Below, in pieces: positions 10,973 through 22,836 of a stretch of 64,000 nt of DNA (positions are counted from its first letter, which is position 1; the number at the start of each line of letters is the position of its first letter). Where the stretch lies: positions 32,674,001-32,738,000 of the forward strand of contig CM114272.1 in NCBI GenBank assembly GCA_050084515.1, written 5' to 3'. Under the pieces are notes generated by a model, which was not told where the DNA came from, did not search any database, and saw nothing but the letters and a program-made list of their open reading frames with translations. Origin of the DNA: Blasia pusilla (lineage: Eukaryota > Marchantiophyta > Marchantiopsida > Blasiales). Made by a program: the position numbers and the translations under genes.

Positions 10973-11790
10973 TTATTGACTCAGGCATGGGTTACAGCTC
11001 AAACCATATGCATCTTGGTTGAGTGTCCCATGGCTATGCACCACCTGGAAATCATACTCGTGCAACAACAGAGCCCCCCTCGCAAGCTTCCTTGGAAGCT
11101 TGTCGAACTCCATCAACCACTTAAGTGGAAAATGATTAGTATTGATGGTAAATGGGTTATCAAATAAATAACACCTAAAATGCGCGACAGTCCACACTCC
11201 AACCAAGCACTCACCCTCATACAAGCTATACTTCATCTCTGCAGTGTTGTTTGAGCGATTAGCGTAAGGCACCATAAACTCTCTATCCTCATCATCATGT
11301 TGGGTGAGCACGTCTCCAAGCCCCAACATGCTCCAATCTGTATGCAACTGGAAAGGACGCCCCTTGATCGGTCTCTTCAATATGGGAGCAGACATCAACC
11401 TGTCCTTTACCATCTGAAATGCTCTCCTACTCATCATCTGAGTGCTACTCCTGATCCACATTGGTCAACAAGGTTAACGATTTCGCAATCGAACTGAAAC
11501 CCTTGACGTACTGTCAATAGAAGTTCGCCAATCCCATAAATACACAAACTTCACTCATATCTGTAGGGCGTGGAATGCATGAAATAGCCTCTATCTTCTT
11601 CTGCTGCACACCAAGACCCCCTGGGTAGATTGTATGACCCATGTACTCAATCTGGTCGTAGAAGAACTTGCAATTGCTAAGATGTAGCTTTTGCCCATGT
11701 AATTCCAATCGTCGAGACACCTCCTCCAAATATCGCTCATTCTCCTGAAGCGTGGTGCTAAAGACTACGATGTCATCAATATTATAATAT
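10973..11790 (-). pseudogene. gypsy RT C-terminal part and RNase H
   Basis: 11514-11790 encodes DDIVVFS (the catalytic aspartate pair), then LHLSNCKFF, YMGHTIYPGG and IPRPTDMSEVCVFMGLANFY, the standard end of gypsy RT. After a frame change, 10973-11461 encodes APILKRPI...FQLHTDWSMLGLG, YSLYEGECLVGVWTVAHFR and PFTINTNHFPLKWL, the gypsy RNase H region. In HTDWS the first catalytic aspartate is kept. The frame change and stops make it a relic. Confidence 0.85.
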
Positions 11791-11799
11791 TGATCGAGT

Positions 11800-12330
11800 C
11801 CTACTATATTAAACGTATGCCTTCTTGCCAATTTGGAAAACAAGCTAGATTTCCATTTCCAAAGCAAGGTAGAAGAGCATCCAAGATATTGGAGTTGATT
11901 CACAATGATGTGTGGACAACATCACAACATAGCCTTGGTGGTTGCCAATTCTTTATTTCATTTATTGATGACTTCTCTAAATATATATGAGTATACTTTT
12001 TGAAAACCAAGGTAGAAGTATTCTCGGTATTCTAAATATTCAAAATTATGGTAGAGAAACAGATTGGAAAACACATTCTCAAATTATGTTGTGATGGATG
12101 AGGAGAGTACCTTTCAACAAAGTTTGATGACTACTTATATCAAAATGGCATCCAACGACAAGTGACTTGTTGTCACACTCCATAAAAAAATGGAGTGGTT
12201 GAGAGGAAGAATTGACATATTGTTGATGCAGCACGTGCTATGCCGAATGAGAAGAACATGCCTAAGGTGTAGTGGACAGAGGCTATAATGTGCGCTATCG
12301 TCTTAACCAATTGAACTCCAACACCTAGAG
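11800..12330 (+). pseudogene. copia integrase relic (element A)
   Basis: Starts at the junction with the gypsy fragment. Encodes CQFGKQARFPFPKQ, LIHNDVWTTSQ with the first catalytic aspartate of integrase, and FISFIDDFSKYI. Then stops and frame changes follow. The same peptides occur in copia element B (32510-32806), where the zinc-binding MWHRRIGHMNH region is also kept. Confidence 0.85.
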
Positions 12331-12949
12331 TTCATGAGGAGACTCCATCCGAAGTCTTCATAGGAAGTAAATTTGATTTCTCCTTCCTGAAAGTATTTGG
12401 CTATATTTGTTATGCTTATGTTCCTTCTCAAAGACGTCATAAATTAGAGCCAAAATCTAAGAGATGTATCTTCATTGGCTATGCTCATGGAACTAAGAAG
12501 TATAAGTGGTACATTCCATCCTCTAAGCACCTTATTATTAAACGAGATGTTATTTTTGAAAAGCTAAAGTCATGGTATGCTCCATCAAAGCTTATTCCAC
12601 CTCTAACCTCGTCTATTGAAGGGAAGAATATGACTATAAACCAATAGACATTGCCTACAAATTCCTCAAGTACTACTGCATGATTAGGAGAGGTTATGGA
12701 TTATTCGGTTGAATGTGTCAATCCATGATCGGAAAGAGTACGTATTTAGTCTCTTGATACTAATCAGAGCTCGAGTCAGATGTGAGAGCCATCCATCTCT
12801 GAATATCAACTTTGTAGATCAAATAAAGTCACACATCTTGTTCATAGATTCATAAATGAAGGATTCTTTGCGGCACATCATGCATCTATGATGAATACCC
12901 TTCAAAAATAAGAGCTTAGTTATTTTGAAGAAGTTGCAAGTGAGGTCGG

Positions 12950-13885
12950 ATGGATTAAAGTTATGGAGGAAGAGATTGTTGCATTAAAACATCACCAAAC
13001 TTGGGAGCTGGTTGATATACCTTCCAATAAGGAACCTATTGGTTGCAAATGGATTTACAAAGTCAAGCGCAATCAAGATGATATAGTGAACAAATACAAC
13101 GCCAGATTGGTAGCCAAGGGCTATGCACAAAAATATGGTATCGATTATGAGAAGATATATAGCCTTGTTGCAAAGATGGTGACGACGAGAATAGTGGTTG
13201 TAGATGCATTAACTAAGAAGTGGAGATTACATCACATGCCCGTCTACAATGCCTTCTTCAATGGAGATCTATAAAAGGAGATATATATGACTCAACCAGT
13301 TGGGATGAGCATTCAGAGTTTCCATTCTCCGTATGCAGGTTAAAGAAAGCTCTATACGGACTCAAATAAGCTTAAAGAGCTTGGTATGAGAAAATTAGTT
13401 ACGTCCTTCAACAGTTGGGTTTTAGGGTATGTGATTCTGACTCCTCGTTATATGTCTTGAGAGGACAAGATCATATGGCTATCATTGTGTTGTATGTTGA
13501 TGACTTCTTGATTATTGGGAGTACCAAGGTTATTGTACAACAAGTCAAGCTAAAGTTACAGCAAGAATTTGATATGAAGGACTTGGGAGAACTCAACTAC
13601 TTCCTCGGTGTTGAGTTTATCAAGGTTGGAGAGAGCACGCAATTATTACAACAACAATGTGCTCTTCACATGCTTTCAAAATATAGTATGACAGCTTGTA
13701 AGCCAATCTCTACACCGTTGGACCAGAGTGTGAAGCTAAGAGTGGATGAAGGAGAGTTGCTTGTAGATTCCAATATATACAAGTGTATGGTTAGAAGTTT
13801 GATCTATCCAACTATAACCATGTCAAATTTGAGCTACGTAGTTGGCCTAGCGAGCCAATTTAGGCAAGCACCTTGAAAACCTCAC
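12950..13885 (+). pseudogene. copia reverse transcriptase relic (element A)
   Basis: 12963-13274 encodes ALKHHQTWELVD, GCKWIYKVKRN, ARLVAKGYAQKYGIDY and VYNAFFNGDL. After stops, 13415-13876 encodes LYVDDFLIIGS (the catalytic YVDD), MKDLGELNYFLGVEF and the CKPISTPLD segment. These are canonical Ty1/copia RT motifs. Several internal stops make it inactive. Confidence 0.9.
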
Positions 13886-13889
13886 CTTG

Positions 13890-14420
13890 ATGATGTGGGG
13901 AGGATTATGGGCTGTATGAAATTCTTTATTCAATTCGGGCTTCAGTTTGAACTTTCTCTAAGTCTACAATTACAGGGATTCACAAATGTTGGTTGGGCAG
14001 CAACCTGGTTATTCATTTATCTTGGGGCGCGGAGTTATAAGTTGGACTTCAAAGAAGAAACCTATAGTTGCTTTAACTTCAATAGAGGTAAAGTACAGAG
14101 GAGCAACCAATGCAATATGTGAGACGACGTGGTTTTATTGATTACTTACTGAGATTGGTATTAGTAACTTATGACCTACTGTAATATATGCGGATAATAT
14201 TAGTAGCATCAAGCTTGCTAATAACCCTGTGTTTCATGCTCAAACAAAGTATATTAAGGTGCACTATCATTTTATTAGAGAGAAAGTGCTTGTAGGAGAA
14301 TTTGATTTTTTATATGTAGGTACAGAACAACAAATTGTTGATATATTTACAAAGGCATTGTCTAGAGATAAGTTTGAGATGTTTAGATAGGAGTTAGGTG
14401 TAAGAGATATCGATATGAGT
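13890..14420 (+). pseudogene. copia RNase H relic (element A)
   Basis: Decayed RNase H region. It runs from the segment after RT through YADNISSIKLANNP-like codons near 14180-14240 to the typical end DIFTKALSRDKF near 14345-14375. It sits directly before the purine tract and 3' LTR. The same region is better kept in copia element B (30221-30517). Confidence 0.75.
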
Positions 14421-14431
14421 TTGAGGGGAAG

Positions 14432-14661
14432 TATTGAAGATTGAATTATAGTCAAACTCAACGGACACTTTAACGACTACATTTGGTACTCACACGAAGT
14501 AGGGAAGCTTAATCTTAGTAAGTAAGTTAAGCCTGATTGTCTTAACTAAGATTAGTTAATCATAATTAGTATAACTCAAGGTATGGTTAGCATTAGGGTT
14601 AAGGTTTCTTGTACATACCCTATAGAATTGAGAAGGGGATCACTCTCAGCAATTTTCTACA
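14432..14661 (+). repeat. 3' LTR of copia element A, with internal deletion
   Basis: 230 bp, starting TATTGAAGATTG and ending TTTTCTACA. Relative to the 5' LTR it lacks about 83 bp shortly before its end (after GGGGATCA). The LTR pair differs at many sites, so the insertion is old. Confidence 0.8.
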
Positions 14662-14706
14662 TTTAGAGTTGGTTTTAAAAGGTGTGATACTTCTTCTTAT
14701 TTTCAA

Positions 14707-14882
14707 CTAGCGAACAACTCGTGCCCAACACGGGAATGAAGGGAATAACCATGCCGCGCATAAATTCAAAATTTATTTATTTATTCTATTTTATGAGAAA
14801 TATTTGTGTGCTACCCGGATTATCATCTATGAAGTCGAGATGTGTTTGCAAATCAAGAAGGCACTCTCAATAATAATATAGA
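14707..14882 (-). mobile_element. short non-autonomous Helitron-like element, copy 1
   Basis: On the minus strand it starts TCTATATTATTATTGAGAG and ends with GGCACGAGTTGTTCGCTAG followed by T, the expected 5' TC and 3' CTAG of Helitrons. It is about 176 bp. Similar copies lie at 14888-15045, 20550-20700 and 56922-57087. A shared internal landmark is the GTGCCTTCTTGATTTGCAAA stretch. Confidence 0.6.
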
Positions 14883-14887
14883 TGTAT

Positions 14888-15045
14888 AGCATGTGCTATG
14901 CACATAAGTGAGGGGACTAACCATGTTGCACACAAATTCAAATTCTTTTTGCGACCGGTAGTATGAGAAACATTTTCTTACTGCCCAATTATCACGTGTC
15001 AACCAGAGAGATCTTTGCAAATCAAGAAGGCACTATCTAATAATG
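14888..15045 (-). mobile_element. short Helitron-like element, copy 2 (diverged)
   Basis: Lies head-to-tail just after copy 1 and shares the internal sequence (GCACACAAATTCAAA, TTTGCAAATCAAGAAGGCAC) but has lost the clean TC and CTAG ends. Confidence 0.5.
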
Positions 15046-18000
15046 ACACAGATTTATTATTATTGGGAAAATATTCTAAATTTTTTCAAAGGCTAGTCTC
15101 CACTCTTTACGAGAGATACTAAAATATACATATGTTTGAAATTGAGAAAGGAGGAGATGAATATTAACATACAAGTCATATCATAAGAAAATGTAACTCC
15201 TAAAGTAAGATAATTTATAAAGGTCATATCTAAATCTAGCACTAAAACAAAGTGCATCCGAACATTATAACAAGGATCATTGAACTAGGTAAAGAAAAAT
15301 AAAATTAGGTGTTTAATACAATAATATGATTTTAAGGGATATTATATTATATTTCATATCATTGTATATGAATATAAAATATCATTGATAAATAAAATTA
15401 ATTGAAAATTTGTTTGTAAAAAAATCTCGTAGTACTTATACAATCCATGGAAGTATGTTGGGAGTTATATCATTCATTATACATTTTGAAGGATGCTTCT
15501 TAAGAGATAGCCAGTTTAAAAAAGTAGGTATATTGGAGATTTTGGGAGGAAACTAACTAAGATAAAGAAAAAAGTATATGCATTGCAAGGACATATTACT
15601 ATTTCATTAGTATTATATACTAATGAAATAGTATATAATACTTTAAGAAAAAATACATATTTCTAGAATTCAAATAATTATAATTATTTTATTAAAAAAA
15701 CCCTAACAACCCATACATAATCATATGCTACAATAAATATACCATCGTTGGATACGAAGAAAAAATATGAATATGCATCTACACATACATATATTCTAAG
15801 TATGTGATCATTATATGAGTGAAATTTCATGATATTGTGTATACAACCAAAAAAACAATGTGTAGAAAAATACTATAAGCATATTACATTCCACGCATTG
15901 TAATATTTTTGCAATAATCACGTACTTTCATCATTTATATCATGATAAGAACAAGGAGGATTTTCCAATAAACCCAATGAAAGCCAAAACTAATAGAAGA
16001 GTATTAACTTAAACAAGATCATTGACAAAATCAACACGATTTGTTTTTTTTAATTAGAAAGGGAAAGATAAAACTGTTAGTTGAGATTTTAAAGGGTTAA
16101 AAAGATAATGTAGGTTGGTTGAGAGGCTATACGTACCTTAACAATGTCACAGATAAAGTAAATTATAGTGAAAAAAATCCTAAGAAAATCATGATATGAA
16201 CTCATCAACTATTTAGTCACAATCAAAACCGAATATGGTACATCAATATCGTAGGAAAAGTTAACCATGTTTAAACTAATTGGAAATATCATACTAACAA
16301 GTATGCGTGTTTGGATTTTTTTTTTTAATTTAACAAGGTTCGAAAGGTGGTAATACGTCAGAAGTAGCAGAGGGAGTAACACGTGGGCTGATGGTTTGAG
16401 AAATTCACAGGGAGCGGAGGGCAACGGAGGTACTAACACAGAGTGAAACACACGACATGGAGAGTACCATTGCACGAAGTACACGTGCAACAAAAAATGA
16501 AATGTATTTATTCTTTCCATGACAGTTTGAGAAGTTCACACCCGAAGATCTGAGGCTTGAGAAATATGCATAATAACTTGCATTGTGCATCTTATGCACT
16601 CGTGATCGACTATTGTAAGGGCCGTAATAATTGTTGTCCAACTGGAAAGCTAGTATCTAGAAATAGATGTTGTGTAGCTCACACAGATATATGGCCTTTA
16701 CTATATGGAATTGATATTCTATATATGGCTTAACCATAATGTTAAAGATGGTAAGGAACATCCTATTTAATCTCACTTAGAAGTCTAAACTCGTAAATAG
16801 TCGTGAAGCTTATTAGGTTGATTCATTCCTTATTCCAATCACATTTATTGTTAGAGCATATGTATGATAGATCAATTTATATATAAATATATTTAATATT
16901 AATATGTACAATAAAATAAGTTATTTTTGATGATAAATAAGTCTAAGTATAAAATTATAAATCCACACGATTAATTGGATTGATCTTCCAATGATATATA
17001 TAATTACAAGAAGATATAATCTTACTTTTCCTAGTATCCTCCAAATTGAATGTGCATCATTCAAGGTGAACTTTTTTTCATTCAGTCACAAGGAGGATAA
17101 TTATATCATAAAATAAAGTAAGATGGAATGCATCATGCATGGGTTGAATGTTAGTACCATCATAAAGAATATTGCTATAATCAGATAAGATATCCACTCA
17201 ATATTCATCATCACTTGTCTAAAAGGTTTTATGTCTCAAAGTTTGTTTTTTGGTACAATTAGATAAAATACAAAAAATTAATATATATTACAAGACATTT
17301 CTTGAATGCGAGAATAAAATTTTTTTGGATAAATATGATCATATGGAATATTATAATTTAAAAAAACTTAATTTGTATAATATGGATATGCAATGGGACT
17401 TAATAAGATAATTAAATCATAAATAAATACCTAAGGATACATGGAGAGTGACTATAGAGGGGAAGGGGATTTAGTAGAAGCACAAGAATAAATAGGATTT
17501 TTTTTTTGTAAACTCCCAAAGGCATAAAATGCCAAAAAATGATTGTGGTGCCTAACTTTTAGTTTGTAAATTTCATGTTCATGATACCCTCGTAGAAATT
17601 TGAAGGTTATAGTTACAGCCCCTACTATAGTCGGGCCCCGAATGTAGAGGTCGTAGAGTACAAGTTATTTTGCAATTTCCCCAACCGTCCGATGAGATCC
17701 TATGGGAGTTTCTTGACGTCCGGTAATTTTTTCCCTTTCCAAACCAATAACCCCCTCTCTCATTTTTTCATGACTATTTATGTTTATCTTATCACTAAAG
17801 AGAGCTATTCTCTAAATTTCAAGTCTTACATTGTTCAAAGTGATAAATACTTAGTCATTTATTTTACATTTGTAAAGTCCTATGCAAGGAATAATTTAAT
17901 ATTTCAAATATGAAGTGAAAAATAAGGGAAAAAATCTATCTTGAAATAGTAAAACTAGTATGAATGGACATTCCGAGCAGTAAAAAAATGAAGATAGAGC

Positions 18001-20549
18001 TTCTCCAAATTTGTTTCATTTTATTAAATGAATTAAAAAAATAGGACTTCAAAGTCAGAAGTATAGTTATGAGTTAAAGGGTATTATGTAAAAATCGTGT
18101 ATATAGCAATTGATCCTTACTACTAGATAAGTATTTTTTTGAAAATTGACATATTCAAGGATGAATGGATTCATGAGTTAACTTTATAATGTTTGGACAT
18201 CCCAAACATGTTATTAAAATATATGTTTATGATTCAAAATGTGATGCAAAGAGTGATTTAATAACTCTTATAATTTTCAATCAATAAGATTATATATATA
18301 GTCATTGTGATGGAATGTGCATGTTTCTAAAGAGGGTGTAGTAGGTGGTAGGTAGGCTCGTGGATGGGAATATTTGGAAAGAATAACTATGTAGAAGATT
18401 CTAAAGTCAAGAAGTAGAGCGTGGACTCCCTTTTTGGAAATTTCAAAATTTCCATTTTTTGGGGTTTTGAACATTCACCCAATGATTCTTATTCTATTGA
18501 CAACTTGCCATCTTCTTCTCCTTGGACCTTGAACTAATTTTTTAGTAGGAAGATAATATAATACCTATTTCTATCCCTCTTTTATTATTCAAATTTAATA
18601 CCTATTACTCCCTCTCATTTATTATTCAAATATTTTGTGTATATATTTTAAAATATAGTTGGTTTGAAATATGAAAGAAAATTTGACTAATTATTGGTTT
18701 TCTTAAATCTTTTCTAGAAGACTAGCAATTTTATGCATTAGAACTTAAGGATTAGAAATGTGAGAGGATACATGAATGTCACGTGTTTTCGATATCAAAT
18801 ATTTAAATTATATTCTTATCAATTGTGTATGAGAATTTTTTTTTGTCATTTAAATCTTCTATGTTTGAATTTTTTGTGCAAAGGACGGGCTATTAACCCG
18901 GTTGAGATCATAGGAGTCTTTTTGTAATATAATAGATCTATGTTTCTTCTTAAATTTAAATATTTATGATTGTATTGTAATATTTATATTATATTATATT
19001 TTTGAGATACCTTTCGGAATATATTATAATCATTTGTTAAAGTTTACACTTAGTTTAATGTCAACTTGGTACATTGTATGGGTATGTTGGTGGTAGTAGT
19101 TAGAGAGAGGAGAGAAAGATCATATGAAGGAATATTCTAAAGAACAAAAAAATTGATACATCTCATTGTTTAGAGGAGTAATATCAGTGACGCTTTGAGC
19201 AAGCTTAGCTTCTCATTTTGGCCATATTCAGATTTTGAAAAAAATATCCATTGTATTGTATATATAATACAAGGAGAAATTTTGTTGTGGTATGAAAAAT
19301 TAACAAAGAAACTCCAAGCAATAGAAAGTAGATTGGAAATTCCCCAAAAAAATTTACAACAAGGGAAACAAGATGAAAAAGGAACGTAAATACTTGTGAA
19401 GCCTTCTACATATTTAATAAAAATGTTTCTCCCATATTAATTTCCCTTATGATCTGACATGCTATTGCATTCTTCCCAATTTTCGCAACATATGTAAATG
19501 ACATTGCATGGTATAGACAAGCAACATTAGAGGTAGATGTGGTAAAAGTCTTATAGTCTTGCAATCTTTATCATGAGATCTTTATGTCAATACTCAATTT
19601 AACTACCATCTTTTTGCCCAACTTTACATACATCAATTTGAATGTTTAGTCATTTTTCATAATGCTTTTGTAGATTTCCCAAACGAGTGGTCTCAACATA
19701 AATGCTTAGGTCGTATGCTCACATGTATGTCTTTTCACCATTTGGGAGTGGAGGAAAAAGGGCCATTCAGAATGAAATCGTCAATTGAATAAACCTAAAC
19801 TAGAATTTGAGGAGGAGAATACACATTGCAAAAGGGGATTAGGAGAATATGTATTTTGGAAAGTTTGAATGGATAGATATTCCAATTACCGAAACACTAG
19901 CATAAAGCTTGTGCCATATGGATTGAATAGACATACTACTTGTACGCAAGTTTTATTGTTGCTCTATGTATGAACACATTTTTTTAACCCTTTGAATGTA
20001 AGGTATGAATGAAGAATATCATGTGCGCATAAAGGGAGATTTGAAAACAAAAGAACCATTATCTTTTAATGACACAAACCATTAAAAATTAAGAAATTAT
20101 CATCTATTAGTCGTGTAGACTTGTGTAGAGCTCATGCTACTGAGTGAGTTAATAGTTATACTAATAGATGCTGCTAATACAAATTTTTTTTTGGTTCCCC
20201 TCCATGCGGAAATGTTTTTTTGCAATCCCAATATATATCATGTAAAGAAAATAAAGCAAAGAGACTCCTCCAAACCATGAAGCTATTTTGTGCTAATAAT
20301 ATAAATAATAAAGCTAGGTTGGCTCTTCTATTGGTGCCGAGAAAACATATTTTCTGGTTGCTCTGTCATGCAACCGTCTACTTGCAACTCTATTAGCATG
20401 TGGAAAGCAAAGAGACTTGCAAATCAAGATTAATACTGAAACAATGAAACAAGTTTGGTTCCTTGGTTAGGAAAGTCAAACAAAAGTGATTTAGAGTAAA
20501 AAAAGGGAGGGAGTGGAGTTAACGAGGGAGTGGAATGGAGTTACTAAAA
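15046..20549. other. AT-rich intergenic DNA without recognised genes
   Basis: Rich in A/T runs. Open frames are short and lack motifs. One perfect inverted repeat lies at 15597-15633. A partial match to the Helitron-like repeat (TTGCAAATCAAG) lies near 20417. I saw no RNA gene, though a covariance search was not possible. Confidence 0.5.
15597..15633. repeat. perfect inverted repeat, 17-bp arms, 3-bp loop
   Basis: TACTATTTCATTAGTAT is followed by TAT and then by its exact reverse complement. It lies in plain AT-rich sequence. Confidence 0.9.
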
Positions 20550-20700
20550 CTAGTGTACAACTCGTGCCATGCATTGGTGTGAAGGGACTACCATGTCGCA
20601 CACAAATTCAAAATCTTTTTCTTGGTGCGTGTAATATAAGAAACATTTTCTTGTTGCCAAACTATGCAAATCTAGAAGGCACTCTCCTATAATCATATAA
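20550..20700 (-). mobile_element. short Helitron-like element, copy 3
   Basis: About 150 bp. The minus-strand end reads GGCATGGCACGAGTTG...CACTAG followed by T. The other end has AGGAGAGTGCCTTCTAGATT, matching copies 1 and 4. Nothing else is recognised between here and the GC-rich island that starts near 21180. Confidence 0.6.
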
Positions 20701-21179
20701 ATATGTTCGACGTGATTTTAAAGGGCAATTTGGGAGATGGAATACAAGGAGGACTTCTCGTGGGAACCTTAACTAGAATATATATACATATCGGTAGATA
20801 GGTAGAGCTCCTATGCACGGAGCTAATTATGGGTAATTTCAAATTATCCATAATTATTGATCTCAAATCAACCTTAACTTACCTCTGCTCATAAAATGCC
20901 ACATATCAATACGAGAGGAATTTGAAATTGGTAAGAGCATTCGACAATAGAAACAAAACTTTAAAAAAATTGGGAAATTTGTGAAAAAAAAAGGGCGGAA
21001 ATACATAAGGCGATTCAAAATCCGGGGTCGTAAATAGGATAAATAAGGAGAAAATGATAATTAGCCGTTTAAACACAGGGTAAATGCGGAAACGCATCGC
21101 AATTCGAAGTCCCGGCGTTTAAGAATAAAGAAAAGGGCGATAATTATTAAGCGTTTAAGAATAAGAAAAGGCTAAAATG

Positions 21180-22836
21180 CGGAATTACGCATCGCAATTC
21201 GAAGTTGGAATGGGCTCGTGTAGCTCGAAGCGTTCGAGAATCCCGCCCTTTCCCGAATTCAATCTGCGGATCTCGCGAACTCGGGGAAATGGCGAGTCGG
21301 CCCTGATCTTGGACCGGAGGAGAGAGAGAGAGAGAGAGAGAGGGAGGAAGGAGCTCACGATTCCACTGCGCGAGGGAGTGGGTCAGCGTTCTCTGTGGGC
21401 GAATCGAGTCGATCGAGGGCTGCCTCTGCTCCTCTCTCATTTCCGGTGTCTCTCTGCTCCGCAGTTTGCATCTGTCGTGGTCCGCGCTGTTCTCCTCTGC
21501 TCTCCTCTCCTCCGCTCTGAACGCGATGCGGGAGGGCAACGATCGCTGGGGTTGCTGTGGGTGAGGGGATCTTTGCGTTCTGGGACATTGCGGATTGTCG
21601 TGAGGCGTTGGGCGTTGGAGCCTATGCGTCGAGCGGGCTCGCGAGCTTGCGGGGGTTGCAATCGCCGCGTCCGGAGCGCTGCGGGAATGCGTGTGCGGAT
21701 TCGGGGACTGGCGGATCGTCCGATGGTGGTCGCGGCGCCGGAGGGGAGCTGGAATTAGGCTCCGAACGAGTCGCTGCCGCTGCCGCTGGCGATGGCGGAG
21801 CTGTGCAGGGTCGTCGCGGCCTCCAGTTGATCGAGCTCTGCGGGTCGCAATCTCGAGCGGGCGAGAGCGAAGCTGTGTCTGGATTCGGGAGAATGGCGGA
21901 TCGTCCTGCGCCCCCCGCAGCGCTGCAGGGGAGGTGAGGTGGGACTACGCTCTCATCGAGTCGTCGCTCTTGCAGTGGACGCATGGTCGGGTGGGCCTGA
22001 AAGGTGCGGTGAATTTCCTGTCGAGCTCGCTTTTCCTCGCACACGTAGCGCGGACGTTCGCTGTCGAGCATGGGGACGGTCCGGACGTTTTCTCTTTCTG
22101 CTGTCGCTTTTGTACGCATTCTATGAATTGATAATTCGAGAACTCATCCGCATGTGACAGAAGCTGGATCGGGATCCTTTGCGCTAAAGCGATTGGGAGG
22201 TGGACCGTATACGGAAGGCATCGGGATTAGAAGCTGCATGTGTAGGGTGGTTAAGGTCCTCGCCGATTCTGTAGCTTAACCTGTCCGGGCCCGCGAAAGT
22301 TGTGGTTGTAGCACGCGTTTTACATTCGGTGTCTGGTGGTCCACCCGAAGAAAGGTGGAGTTGTTGTCCGCGGAGGATCAATCAGTGCGTCGAGCAGAGG
22401 TTGTAAAGCCGCTGCTGCACGGGCTTCTGTAGGAGGGCTGTGTTTTTCGTCGGTGACATCTCGCATCGGTTGTCGTCTCTCACAGCCGTTCGCGAGCGCG
22501 TTCCGTCGAGACTCTGAGGAGATGCCGAGCGTGCAGCCGGAGAGGGCGTCGTAAAGGTCGATGGTCCACTGAAGGAGTGAGGATGTTCAGGAAGGAGATC
22601 GAAGAGCCAAGAAATCGGTCAGATTTCCGTCTGTTCCCACTGCAATGCTTGCACCTCCCGAGCTCGGAGGGGCGTGGGCAGTGATTCTCGGCGTTGGCAC
22701 TCCGCGGGACCACCAGATGCCGGGGCCTTGAGCCGCGAGGAAGGCCGATCGATCAACTCACCGTCCGCGAGAAGAGAGGAGCGCCGCTTTCCCCGAAAGA
22801 AAAGACTTGCGGTCGGAGCAGCGGTTACAGCGCAGG
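21180..22836 (+). promoter_or_regulatory. GC-rich promoter and leader region of the 22.8-kb gene
   Basis: Base composition changes sharply from AT-rich to GC-rich near 21180 and stays high into the coding exon. A GA microsatellite lies at 21321-21341. Long overlapping open frames on both strands here are as expected from high GC and show no domain. I read it as CpG-rich promoter plus 5' leader, possibly with a leader intron. No transcription start can be fixed from sequence alone. Confidence 0.45.

Larger units (their letters stand above)
9350..11794 (-). mobile_element. Ty3/gypsy pol fragment B: RT end, RNase H, integrase, PHD finger
   Basis: A minus-strand fragment that starts abruptly inside RT at DDIVVFS (11760-11790) and runs through RNase H and integrase to a PHD-like domain. 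No gag, protease or LTR is visible. It ends near 9350. It sits inside copia element A in opposite orientation. Base composition and style resemble gypsy copy A, and it begins downstream of where copy A is cut by the window edge, so it could be the 3' half of the same family. I cannot show this from the window. Confidence 0.8.
8467..14661 (+). mobile_element. Ty1/copia element A, internally replaced by a gypsy fragment
   Basis: Flanked by a 5' LTR (8467-8779) and a 3' LTR (14432-14661) that align to each other and to the LTRs of copia element B. A primer-binding site matching initiator-Met tRNA (TTGTATCAGAGC, 8780-8791) follows the 5' LTR. A purine-rich tract (14421-14431) precedes the 3' LTR. 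Flanking bases CTTAA (8462-8466) and TTTAG (14662-14666) could be a decayed 5-bp target duplication. Integrase, RT and RNase H relics occupy 11800-14430. Gag, protease and the integrase zinc region are missing; a minus-strand gypsy fragment (about 9350-11790) lies in their place. Confidence 0.8.

Noticed and set aside
21177-22131. Long overlapping open frames on both strands in GC-rich DNA
   Set aside because: High GC removes stop codons by chance; the products are Arg/Ser/Gly-rich without motifs and overlap each other on both strands.
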